This document shows, piece by piece, positions 35,801 through 41,800 of a DNA stretch of 64,000 nt (position 1 is the first letter of the stretch; every line of letters begins with the position of its first letter). The notes under the pieces were generated by a model, which saw only the letters and a list, made by a program, of their open reading frames with translations, did no database searches and had not been told where the DNA came from. The position numbers were made by a program, and so were the translations under genes. This DNA comes from Sthenelais limicola. Its lineage: Eukaryota; Annelida; Polychaeta; Phyllodocida; Sigalionidae. The stretch is taken from positions 89,631,784 to 89,695,783 of the forward strand of contig OW804096.1 in NCBI GenBank assembly GCA_942159475.1. The letters run 5' to 3'.

Positions 35801-36845
35801 TGATTTGAGGTATAATGGTGATAGTTAGGCTGAATATTTACCAGAGGCACCGAGGCAGGATCAAAACCAGGATTAGTTTGAGCAAATACCTGATTTTGGT
35901 AGTTCATTTGAAGCTGGTTAGGGTTAGGCACCCTCAGAGGAGAAATTCCCGATGGTTGTAGGATTGGTACTTGCTGAATGACAGGCTTTTGAGTAGGGAA
36001 CCGCTGTTGAGGGGCTCCTCCAGGGTGGAAGAAAGAGCCCATCTCGCTCATCCTGCTGCCGGCACGCTTGGGCGCAACAGGCGGACCCACCGACCTCTCT
36101 TGTGTTGCCGGCGGTCTCCCCTCAGTGGCCTGGCCGGTACCGAATAAGCTTCGGTTCACCTCCGGCCAACCCAAAATCCTGTCGACGTCGCTCTCCTCTA
36201 GATAGCTACGAGGTCTATACACACCATCGTCACAGTAGCCTTTTGGAGGCTGGAAAAATCCAAATGGAAAAATCCAAATCTTCTCTTACTCTACCAAACA
36301 CCTCTGCTTGCCTGGTTTCCTGACTCTCACGTGTCCTCGTGTCTATGAAAGATGTAAAATAGTCAACACCCTCCTTGAGCCTTTGTAGGTTTGATTTCTT
36401 CTCCATAAATAATCCAAAAACGAAAACATATGTAGTCCTATAGAGTTGGTTGATGTTAAAGCACTGTAGAAAAAAATTTTGCTCGAATGCGCCACCAGTA
36501 TTATAAAGTCAAGATCGTGTATACTTCTATAATCTAATGTTGAATCGGAGATAAGGAGAAAGGATGACCAGACACGTACAGATTCCGTTACCAACTGATT
36601 GTATAGTTTATTAGCAAGCAACCCTCACAGGAGCAGCTCACGTGCTACTCCTGGAGGTGGGAGGGGCTCTATCCATGATAGGCCCAAGGTAATATGACAG
36701 GCAGGTGTGAGTCATGGAGGGAGGGGCTAGGATGAACTTGGCTGTATAGCATTCCGAATTTCCTGCTCAACTGTCTGGCAAACGTAAGGTACCGTTGGAA
36801 GCTTTGCTTCCTCCCTTGCTTGCTTGGCAATCTTCTTAGCATGGA
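14706..36845 (-). CDS. DUF4806-domain protein gene, split by a retroelement insertion
   Basis: Four minus-strand exons join in phase with GT-AG borders: 36845-36752 plus 22399-21952 (one exon, cut by the 14.35-kb element), 17381-17181, 16871-16712 and 14896-14706 (ending in TAA). The N-terminal part is acidic and Ser-rich. The exons at 17.2 and 16.7 kb give a pattern typical of DUF4806: LPAPMVTKQQVDMLE, then LGGTTPGKL, IMNRMMD, FNIRGTEKKVSFK and LYSIVFG. DUF4806 has no known activity; it is common in invertebrate multi-gene families, often beside transposon-derived domains. The first exon or exons are upstream of 36845 and were not identified with certainty. As assembled, the insertion should abolish the full-length product of this allele. 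Confidence 0.72.
15134..15251. repeat. Module X, copy A
   Basis: About 118 bases (gactcttccgtgacaaccgc ... gagagattgatacttat) that recur at 19093-19210 at about 90% identity. On the minus strand the left edge is an AG followed by TATCAATC in both copies. A minus-strand frame continues from here to a TGA at about 15046, with AATAAA on the minus strand at 14984-14989, so a short transcript could end here. Confidence 0.85.
15401..15490. repeat. Module Y, copy A
   Basis: About 90 bases (aagattcgaattgacggcca ... ctagcgcccctgcatgca) repeated at 19368-19456. It is CpG-rich and on the minus strand contains an ATG in GCGGCAATGGCCGTC, so it looks like a promoter and first-exon fragment. The spacer between X and Y is unrelated to that in the second copy. 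Confidence 0.85.
15534..15571. repeat. 10-bp hairpin followed by a G13 run
   Basis: GCTGTTTAGC-TGAG-GCTAAACAGC followed directly by a run of 13 G and gcggcggg. Part of a CpG-rich stretch at about 15380-16330. The region 15572-16711 has no exon I can support. Confidence 0.85.
16712..16871 (-). CDS. DUF4806 core exon
   Basis: 160 bp. Acceptor atttttcag before 16871 and donor GTAAGTG after 16712. It reads VEMFSQLGGTTPGKL, TTAIMNRMMD and RGTEKKVSFKCYQLYSIVFG, the most conserved part of the DUF4806 pattern (LGG, IMNRM, rGt.KksFk.L.lY). Enters at phase 0 and leaves with one base, matching its neighbours. Confidence 0.8.
17181..17381 (-). CDS. Exon upstream of the DUF4806 core
   Basis: 201 bp, exactly 67 codons. 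Acceptor cttttcag before 17381 (a second AG lies nine bases upstream) and donor GTATGTG after 17181. It reads WFLYTETKSLHQKINSL and then LLPAPMVTKQQVDMLEHEL. The TKQQVDMLE block is the usual start of DUF4806. Confidence 0.75.
17400..18580. other. Intron with degenerate repeats
   Basis: Intron of the DUF4806 gene. A degenerate repeat with ggagatggat, gttagggagaaac and tagtactcct blocks occurs about three times (about 17510-17590, 17640-17690, 18055-18115). No coding signal. Confidence 0.45.
18592..19104 (+). pseudogene. LINE endonuclease domain, truncated by insertion
   Basis: About 170 codons from ATG 18592 with the AP-endonuclease motifs WNIRSL (Asn motif), SETWLD (catalytic Glu) and GDINLD (Asp). 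The His end of the domain is cut off by the insert at about 19093. The last codons, after GDINLDSS, already belong to the insert. Confidence 0.85.
19093..19632. mobile_element. Foreign insert in the LINE carrying modules X and Y
   Basis: It separates the endonuclease at GDINLD from its continuation at about 19633. CTGGACTCTTC on the left and CTGGACTTC on the right look like an imperfect target duplication. It contains module X (19093-19210), an unrelated spacer and module Y (19368-19456), then a G/A-rich stretch. No terminal repeats. It is probably a copied genomic fragment rather than a classical transposon. Confidence 0.65.
20021..21252 (+). pseudogene. LINE reverse transcriptase region, frameshifted and internally deleted
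   Basis: The 20021-20728 frame covers the linker with KEKWMSNEITALMNDRDK and FWEVLRPLINP. The finger region is frameshifted near 20430 and 20700. Motif A lies at about 20880-20930. The palm YADD motif and the thumb are deleted at about 21035-21045, before the conserved C-terminal tail. Role in a full element: target-primed reverse transcription. Confidence 0.85.
21952..22403 (-). CDS. Left part of the exon interrupted by the LTR element
   Basis: Open across 22403-21952, with MKSTMSELDADSENE, an acidic run EDEIDIDDDDMSSSGG and basic Ser/Thr/Pro-rich sequence, ending at an AATCCT|GTAGAG donor. The retroelement target duplication (22400-22403) is its upstream edge. Reading across the insertion, using one copy of the duplication, gives one continuous open frame with 36845-36752. 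It may therefore not be a true start exon, although an ATG at 22375-22377 could act as a start in the broken allele. Confidence 0.6.
22404..22656 (-). repeat. 3' LTR of the 14.35-kb element
   Basis: 253 bp, identical to 36499-36751 except for one G/A difference near the U5-side end (aagtcgagatc versus aagtcaagatc). The sequence next to it on the minus strand (gggtagctagggggtga) is a weak purine tract. Confidence 0.97.
22657..25773 (-). other. 3.1-kb 3' region of the element after env
   Basis: An unusually long region between env and the 3' LTR. Besides 23786-23415 it has short hydrophobic frames at 24299-24114 (FLNYLFFPFNYLITLGIFTF) and 25542-25357. It carries a 40-base direct repeat at about 24567-24605 and 24890-24929, whose minus strand is a purine tract; an inverted repeat tggtctc-at-tgagacca at 24850-24866; and four degenerate CTATRGCGACC-like units at about 24440-24550. 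No gene is established. Confidence 0.45.
23415..23786 (-). CDS. Small Cys-rich membrane protein, env-tail-like
   Basis: About 123 codons: a transmembrane helix (IVIAVIVLVFICL), a basic-Cys stretch (CLKACCLCCCCRK), then ICLRLQQ and a hydrophilic tail. The order TM, CC-rich, LRLQ resembles the end of the element's env (TM, MICCGG, LHLRLQ). There is no ATG at the start, and a TAG lies four codons upstream, so it may be a spliced 3' exon. It could be the remnant of a second envelope or an accessory protein. Confidence 0.4.
   Translation of the reverse strand: MIVIAVIVLVFICLPKIARCLYKVYVCLKACCLCCCCRKANSKANRICLRLQQGERCLEINLSYTIFERETLSAAEAPRMAGICAGRGCYLFSSVGLRWSGPLRVIHQGGLLEIDLPRQKSIS
25774..26040 (-). 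CDS. Possible extension of the envelope tail in another frame
   Basis: After the env stop at 26024 a shifted frame remains open to 25774. It contains VVVSAEAEISCCHLRRF and a basic end. A similar arrangement follows the LRLQ motif in the frame at 23786-23415. It may be a real cytoplasmic tail reached after an indel, or only a chance frame. Confidence 0.3.
   Translation of the reverse strand, partial: AVETFDFPLVSSIFSHNAMVKSLAPVVVSAEAEISCCHLRRFIFLEWSDDLLVPSQGKVFRVTLPTAVKIPFYSSFRLKTALASQEKI
26024..28119 (-). pseudogene. F-type envelope glycoprotein (baculovirus F/errantivirus-like), frame-broken
   Basis: Two overlapping minus-strand frames, 28119-27598 and 27637-26024, give one envelope architecture: a hydrophobic N-terminus (signal peptide), an SU-like part, a furin site RSKRS, a glycine-containing fusion-peptide-like stretch ending KLFG, helical regions, about five N-x-S/T sites (NLT, NTS, NAS, NVT, NDS), a Cys-containing ectodomain, a membrane anchor near GYLVSICLCILLIFVL and a short cytoplasmic tail with CC. 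Cleavage site and fusion peptide spacing match the F proteins of baculoviruses and insect errantiviruses. In such viruses the protein fuses the viral and cell membranes. A small indel near 27620 breaks the frame. Confidence 0.85.
28121..30156 (-). other. Spacer between integrase and envelope
   Basis: 2 kb inside the element without a long frame. On the minus strand an ATG at 28608-28610 is followed after 14 nt by a GTATGAG donor (intron start 28596), and a tttctttcacttacag acceptor ends at 28121. The phases agree with the envelope frame, suggesting a short first envelope exon and a 476-nt intron. A 20-base copy of tctcgtgcctcttgtgtttc (28206) also occurs inside env (27657). No other gene is recognised. 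Confidence 0.5.
30157..31275 (-). CDS. Integrase domain (pol)
   Basis: HH-CC zinc site (H...H in ERIHNGVVGAHVG, then CHECLSSKK), a DDE core with MVDSIGTI (D), IYSDNGTTF (D) and SSNGLIERQNKS (E), then a basic C-terminal domain (YDRKIHL, SGPYLVVRRPS, a GPY-like block). It inserts the cDNA into the host genome. About 372 codons follow the in-frame TAG upstream. It ends at 30157. Confidence 0.94.
   Translation of the reverse strand: MIPKDLINKFLERIHNGVVGAHVGITKMLHLISSRFFWPTMVADVEKYVSICHECLSSKKMNRTIRLPMEIRDPTPRPFSCFMVDSIGTITKTKSGNCYIQTCIDMSTKFLFAWATDSISSASFRNEFFEKVICSVGCPSKIYSDNGTTFTGKDFTLFCKKFRIEQIFSSPWKPSSNGLIERQNKSMGERLRTFCLANAENWDLYVPGIVMALNATDSFSAGIAPYTLVYGRECQIPSQACLIDVKDTIKPILEHLLNADENREKLTQLVEKNIERSNVNMKQRYDRKIHLDNIEPGCVVYAKVHFFKKGLSAKIQSQYSGPYLVVRRPSKFTAKLKNLSSGKILSRPVHVQFLKLVNKKYTRDFLKKLLGK
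31279..32418 (-). CDS. RNase H domain and linker to integrase
   Basis: Reads ITSDASNFSLGCSLNQ (RNase HI-type Asp), ERNYSCSDRELAGLKFAMEK (Glu), YTDHQALLALNSKK (Asp) and an LNTVADILSRR block (Asp). A long basic linker (RKRKQRAIKNKQ) and the start of the integrase zinc region follow. A TAG at 31276-31278 separates it from the integrase frame in the same phase, which is a simple nonsense break. Function in an intact element: removal of RNA from the RNA-DNA hybrid. Confidence 0.92.
   Translation of the reverse strand: MREVLSSSRGPFVKMPCYHIQIIPRNFFITSDASNFSLGCSLNQKDGNGFLRPIEFEGRALTKCERNYSCSDRELAGLKFAMEKFKHYIWGRPFTIYTDHQALLALNSKKNLTGWMARWLDFFSNFEYTILYLKGSLNTVADILSRRDYSLEGKESHVPQSRGHSKAVAFSEVHAIKYFRPEDVVQNYPVRMFRPLPIISMKEDLTVNDQECEEEAPRIPVVSGEKAIMAIETRSSTRQDTDRSKEKALQRSRDQERKRKQRAIKNKQARVSSKLPHFSRSKISKNANRRKAIASATPRLSDSEELTGGEDVGVKDLISGQMSDPSCRSMINYIKSGMLPPENEEARRILLSQEQFFMRNGLLCRIPGKLRYRLIPQVY
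32324..33493 (-). CDS. Reverse transcriptase domain (pol), element-encoded
   Basis: Ty3/gypsy RT: PYRLNPQ start, FTKVDCYNGFYQCKL (motif A Asp), YTSMPMGLKTSPKSFN, catalytic YIDDIILASD, and FLGYVINRRG before the thumb. All core residues are present. The frame stops at about 32324 just inside the linker to RNase H because of a length change in a T-run (about 32335). The RNase H frame starts in another phase. Confidence 0.93.
   Translation of the reverse strand: MSGSTEASTAVGDKRYEPLMADKIQTVGGSYQMSEKLTREQQTQLLDILLKFDQVFHKEGVPIIHAENYEHRIDLKENFRPVNKMPYRLNPQMTTILRKLVKEQLDAGIIEKTDGKGLFSSPCFLVEKPGSRRSGNVKNRLVVDFRFVNTEVLPQAIPFPRADEVISRVGEMRGKYFTKVDCYNGFYQCKLRKEDRHITAFSTCDGIFQYTSMPMGLKTSPKSFNAMMTQILEGIPNVSCYIDDIILASDSWEEHLLSIDNLFSTLVKAGIRLKKEKCFFGLESVSFLGYVINRRGLQPEHCKVDAIRSFPRPRKAKDVKAFCGLCNYYRNFIPNFSELMIPLYQITSKKREFKWDPESERSFELVKRSICKNALLPHPDYSKEFFYHK
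33343..34332 (-). pseudogene. Aspartic protease region, frame-broken
   Basis: After the gag stop the minus strand opens in the -1 frame and reaches an aspartic protease active site LVDTGAS at about 34048-34068. The frame then shifts near 34025, and the body continues in 34034-33789 (IIGVDFLDRY is the typical late protease block). It shifts again near 33800 into 33795-33343, and again near 33530 into the RT frame. Each break looks like a one- or two-base indel. As assembled, no functional protease is encoded. Confidence 0.75.
34324..36222 (-). CDS. Gag protein of the 14.35-kb element
   Basis: An open frame of about 632 codons. A Gln/Asn/Pro-rich region (~70-230) includes two tandem copies of an about 18-residue unit with SPQEMKPFISQQ and SPQEVKPFVSQQ. 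A retrotransposon capsid-type helical domain follows (~260-430; FMEEFEEYAERSG, FKRDFLDKFADLT). The tail (~460-620) is Arg/Ser/Tyr/Asn-rich with NPNYNYNPNY repeats and RSRERG/RSQSQE motifs. No CCHC knuckle is visible, so RNA binding may use the Arg-rich tail. The true start is unclear: the frame extends upstream without a good ATG, and a separate ATG frame (36403 to about 36230) overlaps it at a 14-bp tandem duplication near 36265-36290. Pol overlaps the 3' end by about 13 nt in the -1 frame. Confidence 0.88.
   Translation of the reverse strand: MYRPRSYLEESDVDRILGWPEVNRSLFGTGQATEGRPPATQERSVGPPVAPKRAGSRMSEMGSFFHPGGAPQQRFPTQKPVIQQVPILQPSGISPLRVPNPNQLQMNYQNQVFAQTNPGFDPASVPLVNIQPNYHHYTSNQSQSSPLSPNQQQFAQQRNIPMQNSIPNGQHFQQGPYTPQNLFNDPQNIQNYQNSPQEMKPFISQQNYQTSPQEVKPFVSQQEPMLAMLQEMKQMRVDTFDFMKSFIDSQSERRNKGSFNNGISDHVMKKFLKAPQIFKEPTVLYSCEFFMEEFEEYAERSGLPKEMWVVGIKPYISDEALVFYNSFTKQYGTRVPYPTFKRDFLDKFADLTLDERMKDYPFRTQTEGQDTKAFCKIMSQLLSRSGLPERERANILLGKLREDIRVCVAAENPKTVTAVTDSAAKFEAVIGARAEKKEVAEKVPEVAYIGRQQDDRSRRDQYLNGNQRSASRNRFQQGRSRDRQFNPNPNYYQNPNYNYNPNYNYNPNYRPNNNSYPYQNQQNYRGRSRERGNFQPPSQQTYYAPPPSYQQYNNNFSGQPRSQSQEKRSFPPNRSGSQDRRGWNNSPWPQNNVRFGSKERSQPRSQSQENRGGQAFHVNEVSGAIDNSEQID
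36499..36751 (-). repeat. 5' LTR of the 14.35-kb element
   Basis: 253 bp. On the minus strand it starts TGCTATACAG next to target-duplication copy GGAA and ends TTATAATA. It should contain promoter and polyadenylation signals; none is obvious by eye apart from AT-rich blocks. Confidence 0.97.
36752..36845 (-). CDS. Right part of the exon interrupted by the LTR element
   Basis: On the far side of the element the minus strand reads HAKKIAKQAREEAKLPTVPY and then CQTVEQEIRKI, running straight into target-duplication copy 36752-36755. The likely acceptor is tctagatgag just before 36845, because the nearer upstream AG would leave an in-frame TGA. Only this frame stays open into the left part. Confidence 0.55.
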
Positions 36846-37625
36846 CTCATCTAGAAGAATCACATATAATAATACATAAATACAATATACAGATGTGAGG
36901 TCAATGGTTAGTCTACATCTAATCTGTCTACAAATCTTTGTATTTGATTTGTTTAGGTTATAGAAATATAAATCTGATATCAAGATTCTATTTATTGTGA
37001 ATGTCTGCACTAACTATGGATCATTATCTGAAGAAATTGATTCAATATGAATATAGCAGTGACGTTTGCAGTGTCTCATACATTATCAATTAAAACCTAT
37101 ACCATTCTGACTGTCAGCAGCTTTGCGCTTCCGTGAGCGCTTCCGTAATTTATCATCGGGTCCAGATATAGAACCGCTGCGAGATAGATTTGTATATGAT
37201 TTGTATGGTTGGCTATGGTTGCGTTGGGAAAAAAAAGTACCGATGAAGTACCCAGCCGCCCGGCCAGCCGCCCGACCCTACCCCGGCCTAGGCGCTGTTC
37301 ACTCAGTCAGTGAACAGCGCCCCTGGTGTCAGTTGATGTAAGTACGGAGGTGTTGCGACGGTACCGCCAGAGCGGCTTGACGAGGAACTAAAATGTGTCG
37401 AACATGCCGTGAACGATGGCGCCGATTGTATGCCTACCGTAAAACACCCAATGGATTATTACAGACTGTGTAAGTGTTGAGAACAGATTACAAAATTGGA
37501 GTAAACTGAAGTGTACAGAACTGGTATCTAGGACGATTTGAATAAGTGAAAATGTTTGTCACCGGGAAAAATAAGGAGAACGAGCCAATAAGTATAGGAG
37601 TCAGTAGACGCTAAGCGTACAATTA
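36846..37625. other. Upstream intron or spacer of the split gene
   Basis: Contains a perfect 13-bp-arm palindrome at 37291-37321 and a plus-strand ATG frame at 37392 leading to a GTAAGTG donor-like site. No exon can be assigned with confidence. Confidence 0.35.
37291..37321. repeat. Perfect inverted repeat, 13-bp arms
   Basis: GGCGCTGTTCACT-CAGTC-AGTGAACAGCGCC in a GC-rich stretch next to ccagccgcccggccagccg repeats. It may be a protein-binding site or a cruciform. No target is known. Confidence 0.9.
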
Positions 37626-38052
37626 TTATGGGGGTTGCAACGGGTATTGAGATAGATAAGAAGTCTTTGACTTTTTCCCTGGGAAAAAGCAGAAAGGTTG
37701 CCGTTCGTCCAGAAGCCTCACTTTCTGTTGAGGTGGCCCGGGTGAGGTGGTAGTCTCATTATCTGATATATCACTGTCTGTATCTTCAACAATGACATCA
37801 ATATTGGAAGCGGGTTGGGCACCTATTTCTCTCATTTCATTATCTTGTTCTAGAAAATTATCATGTTCTACATTAGCCACCTCATCCTGTGATAAATTCT
37901 GCAATTTAGAAGCTGCGACATGCTGGTTTGCCTCACGGCATATTTTGGCAAACTCCCTGCGACGCCGTTGGTAGTCCCTCATCCGGGTCCCTCATATACA
38001 GTGCTCTTCTACGTTTACCCAATGTTGAGCTCGTTTTTTTCTTTCCTTTATC
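37626..38052 (-). CDS. Possible coding exon, product unknown
   Basis: An acceptor tctacagtactcag precedes 38052 on the minus strand. Two frames overlap: DKGKKKTSSTLGKRRRALY to a stop at 37933, and MRDYQRRRREFAKICREANQ (37982) continuing through an acidic DTDSDISDNE stretch to a stop at 37626, with a possible GTGAGG donor near 37727. Composition (basic start, acidic middle) looks protein-like. No domain recognised. It may belong to the DUF4806 gene, but the phase to its next known exon does not fit. Confidence 0.3.
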
Positions 38053-38059
38053 CTGAGTA

Positions 38060-39820
38060 CTGTAGAATGAAAGGTTCAAATAAAGAAAAGGGGGAAAAAT
38101 ATATTTCCTCGAATTTACTGAGTATTTCATGAATTCATGGCTTTTTGTAGAATATTTTTATGATTTTGTTTTTTGCTGATCTACAGTGGCAATATGGATC
38201 AACCGGGATTAATAGTGCAATTAGTTGGCTCCTTCATATACTTATCTAGCCAGTGTTATCCTTACATTTTCGATTCCAAAAGGATTCCCAAAGTTTAAGA
38301 AGATGATAAAGAGTCGGACTGAAAAAAGTGAGATTTCGGCAGGTCCTATAAATAATTATTTGGGGAGATAATGAAATTTTACACCAAGAAGAACAGGTCA
38401 AAATTGTTTAATACTTTATATCGGGGTGACCTTCGGATGGGTCTGGAATGAATAGATCACTGAATAGACAATTTTTTTGACTGAACTGTCTGACGAAATA
38501 GATGAGAATGCAGCTTTAAGAGATATATAAAATTTATATGCAAGAATCAAGTCTCTTTATGTAACTATTAAAACAATGGTGAATCTCCACTTTTGATTCG
38601 AATTTGTTTAAATTTAAAGGCGCTAGATACTCAAAAAAAGAACATTCATTCCTAAGAAGAGATCTCGTGAATAAAGCACTTTTGAAAATATCATTTTTGC
38701 GACTTATGACTCATTTTCTTTGTACCACATCACATATCAACATGCGTAATTAAAATTGTTATAAAAAATATGTATATGACCTACCTCAACACTTAGGTTT
38801 CTGCTGCATTGCAAAATTACCTGCCTTTCCTTGCATCCACTAGCTTAGCTCATCAACAGGCAACCTGGCAAGGAATCCCGGGCTCTGTATCGCCAAGATT
38901 ATGTACGAAGTTGTGGGTCGTTTTGCTGCTGTTCTGTGTTTAATAGAAGCTACAGATCAGTGTAGACTCTGTAGACTGTTGTAAACTCGATGGTTGAATG
39001 ATATTTGGTTATGTTCCCATGGATTAAATAGTGTTTCGCAGTTGCTGAATGAGTTAATCAGTCGTGCAGTTAGATGCCACTTGTTGAGTCGGTACAGGTG
39101 CCAGTGTGAGCATTCGCAGTCGGGTGAACCAACGATGCATGGGTGAACTTTCACAAGTCGCTATCCCAGTCAATGAACTTTCTTTTAGCTGTTCACACTG
39201 CTAACGTTGGCTCAGGCTTCCAAACAAGTTGGCAGAATTAACTCTGCTGAATGTAATCATATCATGTATCATAGTTGTAAGGATTTTTTTCTAATGAAAG
39301 TTGTAATTTTGAGTTCTAAACTGCATAGATCTATACTTACATATCCAAGAGATATATATAGGCCGTATATATAAGTATATGCCTTTATGTAGTTTTACTT
39401 ATCGAATTGAAATCTATGGCGATTAATAGGGTGTGCAGGACGCAATTATATTTTAGACTGTTGTTATCTCTGTTAGTGTCTAAATACGTGACGTATGTAA
39501 GCTCGTTTGTATTTAGTGACGATTGGTTTGGATTGGATTGGTTTACATCGGACAACTGCTATATAATTCAATTATTTCCCTTATACATTTGCAACATATT
39601 GCAACAACTCAGATGATCCAATCAATCAGGGAAATGAGATCTATTGTACAGTGGAAAAAAGCTCAGATGAACAACACAATTATGTGTAGGGTAGGCCTAC
39701 CTGTGACTCGATCTAAATCCATACCTCAAAAGGTTACCTTCACCGAATTCCTAATCACCAATTACCCCGGCCCAATGTATACCAATGCGCGCATTTTTCA
39801 GCTTAATTTAGCATAGTTTC
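38060..39820. other. AT-rich spacer without recognised feature
   Basis: No exon-like frame with splice sites, no terminal repeats and no clear tandem array. Confidence 0.5.
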
Positions 39821-39824
39821 CTTA

Positions 39825-39877
39825 ATGTGTAGATCAGCCAATTGTACATTATCTGAAAATCTGATCCAAATAAGCAA
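39825..39877. repeat. Direct repeat copy 1 (pair at 41411-41463)
   Basis: Taatgtgtagatcagccaat and the next 30 bases recur at about 41411-41463 with two or three differences. The 1.58-kb interval holds a MITE and a palindrome. Confidence 0.85.
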
Positions 39878-40055
39878 CCTATGTACAGTTTTTCAATTAA
39901 AAAAACGAATTGTTTGGTTGCCATGGAAACCATTCTAAAGGAACCATTTTCAAGATTCATCAACTTTTACGACCATTCATTTTATTCAGCATGAAAAACT
40001 GAATAAATGGCACTTTTGCAAAATAATAAATTTAGATTTAGATTTTTTTCCAATT

Positions 40056-40634
40056 TAAAGGTAAATACCAGTGTTTACTTAAAAAATGAATGAATCATGG
40101 AATTTTCTTTAAACTTTGGATTTAGAAAGAACATGGTTGGGGGAACCCAAAAAGCCCCCCAAAACCATATGTCATTGGATTAGTTTTTATTATAGGGACC
40201 ACTGAAATTTATTACTGTTTACTATAGAAGTCTATGGAAAAACGGGTATTTTCTGCATTTTCCCCAATAGCATATGATTGAATCATATGATTTTCTTTTA
40301 AATCTGCATATAGGTTGCTGACATGTTATTCTACCCTCTCAATAAAAAAAATAAGGGGTCATTGAACTAAAAAAAAAGTTATTCAGCTAAACTTGCATCA
40401 CAATGAGCTTCCCCCATTGAAATCAATAGTGAAGGGAAGTAAACTTCACTCATCCCTAAATCACAAAATAATATGATAATATCCAGTTTTTATGGCATTT
40501 TGTATTCCCCCAACCATGTTCTTTCTCAATACAAAGTTTGAACAAAATATATAGAATTCTATTGTTTCATGCATTAGTTCCTTCAATTCCCACCTGCTGC
40601 AGTGCTGACAACGCTGGTATTTATCTTTAACAAT
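40056..40634. mobile_element. MITE-like element with about 80-bp imperfect inverted ends
   Basis: The left end (aaaggtaaataccagtgttt ... agaaagaacatggttggggg) is matched as an imperfect reverse complement on the right (cccccaaccatgttctttct ... aacgctggtatttatcttta). The centre has no coding frame. Length about 0.58 kb. Target duplication uncertain. Confidence 0.7.
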
Positions 40635-40681
40635 AAATATTGCGTAAATTGATTTATAATTCTTCCAATTTAGGTACTATG

Positions 40682-40848
40682 ATAGGATGTAACGAGGTTG
40701 GTTTCTGACATACTGTACACGTTGCTCACAAGTTTTTTTCGACCAGGAATTTCACGAGAAGCCGCAGGCTTCAAGTGAAATCCCTGGTCGAAAAAAACGA
40801 GTGGGCAACGTGTACAGTATGTCAGAAACTGACCGAGTTACATCCTAT
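40682..40848. repeat. 167-bp near-perfect palindrome (foldback element)
   Basis: The entire segment folds on itself. Arms of about 80 bases run from ataggatgtaac on the left to gttacatcctat on the right, with a few mismatches, and the centre GAAGCC-GCA-GGCTTC continues the pairing. It lies about 50 bp to the right of the MITE. It is probably a foldback transposon. Confidence 0.92.
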
Positions 40849-41410
40849 TTTTATACCACGATCTGATATTTTAAAATAAATTGAAGAAACAAACTATTTA
40901 TTTACCTCGCTTCTCTCCGATGACCCGCCATATTGGTTTTTTGATACCAAAGCGCTGGACAAGCGTACAACTGATTGGCTAATCTACGACGAAACGTACG
41001 GCATATGACGTCACGAATAGGCATGACGTCATGAGCGAGCCTAACCTCAACCAATGAGAATGCTTCTTAGATTTAGGCCAAAAAAATGTTCATATTTTCA
41101 CGCGTGGATCCATTCAACAAAACACGATGGCATGTATTCACTCATTTGCAGCGTGTACAACCCCCGATCGTGGTATAAATCCTATTATGGGCACCAAATT
41201 TTCTGTATCTACCATGCACAAGAACTGTTTATTGGTTTATCAGTTGGACCAACTGATTATTGGTCCTCGCAACACTTGCAACACATTGATATAGGAGGAA
41301 GAGTGTAGAAATACATGTTTTATTAAATGAATAGCATGTCTTATAGGCAATATTATGGGGAAAATGGCCCAAATAATAGTGCATAAATGCACTACTCGCC
41401 CTGATAGGGT

Positions 41411-41463
41411 TAATGTGTAGATCAGCCAATTGTACATTTTCTGAAAATCTGATCCAAATATTC
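41411..41463. repeat. Direct repeat copy 2
   Basis: Second copy of the 39825-39877 segment, same orientation. Confidence 0.85.
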
Positions 41464-41539
41464 AAACAAGGGGTAATTCTAGTGGGGATATTCCCTGGAC
41501 AAGCGTGGGGGGGGGGCATTTTTTTTTTTAAATTACGGA

Positions 41540-41800
41540 AAAAATTACGGTGCCATATCACAGTGCGGTACTGTCCATAAAACAGTGCCCAGTAACAGTG
41601 CCCAGTAACGGTGCCATATATGCCTGTCTATATGGAGGGTACCGCACCGTTATTAGCGCGGAGCGGCACCGTTATTAGCACGGAGCGGTACTGTGACCAG
41701 CACGGAGCGGCACTGTGATAATTACGGTGCCTTGTCACGGTGCCTTCGTACGGTACCGCACCTGCATTCCGGGTTTCCGGTGCCGCACTGTTAAAACACA
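41540..41800. repeat. Minisatellite of acggtgcc/cggagcggcac units
   Basis: Imperfect repeats of accgttattagcacggagcg and aacagtgcccagt units, each about 13-27 bases. All are variants of a CGGTGCC/GGCACCG core. No coding frame is supported. A G9 run and a T-run precede it near 41506-41530. Confidence 0.75.

Larger units (their letters stand above)
22400..36755 (-). mobile_element. 14.35-kb Ty3/gypsy element with envelope gene (endogenous retrovirus-like)
   Basis: The element is 22404-36751 on the minus strand. The two 253-bp LTRs (minus strand TGCTATA...TATAATA) differ at one base. A 4-bp target duplication TTCC is at 22400-22403 and 36752-36755. One base past the 5' LTR is a TGGTGGCGC primer-site-like sequence (36489-36497). 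Order on the minus strand: leader, gag (36222-34324), protease, RT, RNase H, integrase (to 30157), a 2-kb spacer, F-type envelope (28119-26024), then 3.4 kb to the 3' LTR. It is about twice the usual gypsy size. Frames are broken in protease, before RT, between RT and RNase H, at the RNase H/integrase border and in env. It lies in a host exon in the same orientation as the gene. Confidence 0.95.

Noticed and set aside
36343..36621. 92-codon minus-strand frame
   Set aside because: Runs across the LTR and leader, so it is a chance frame.
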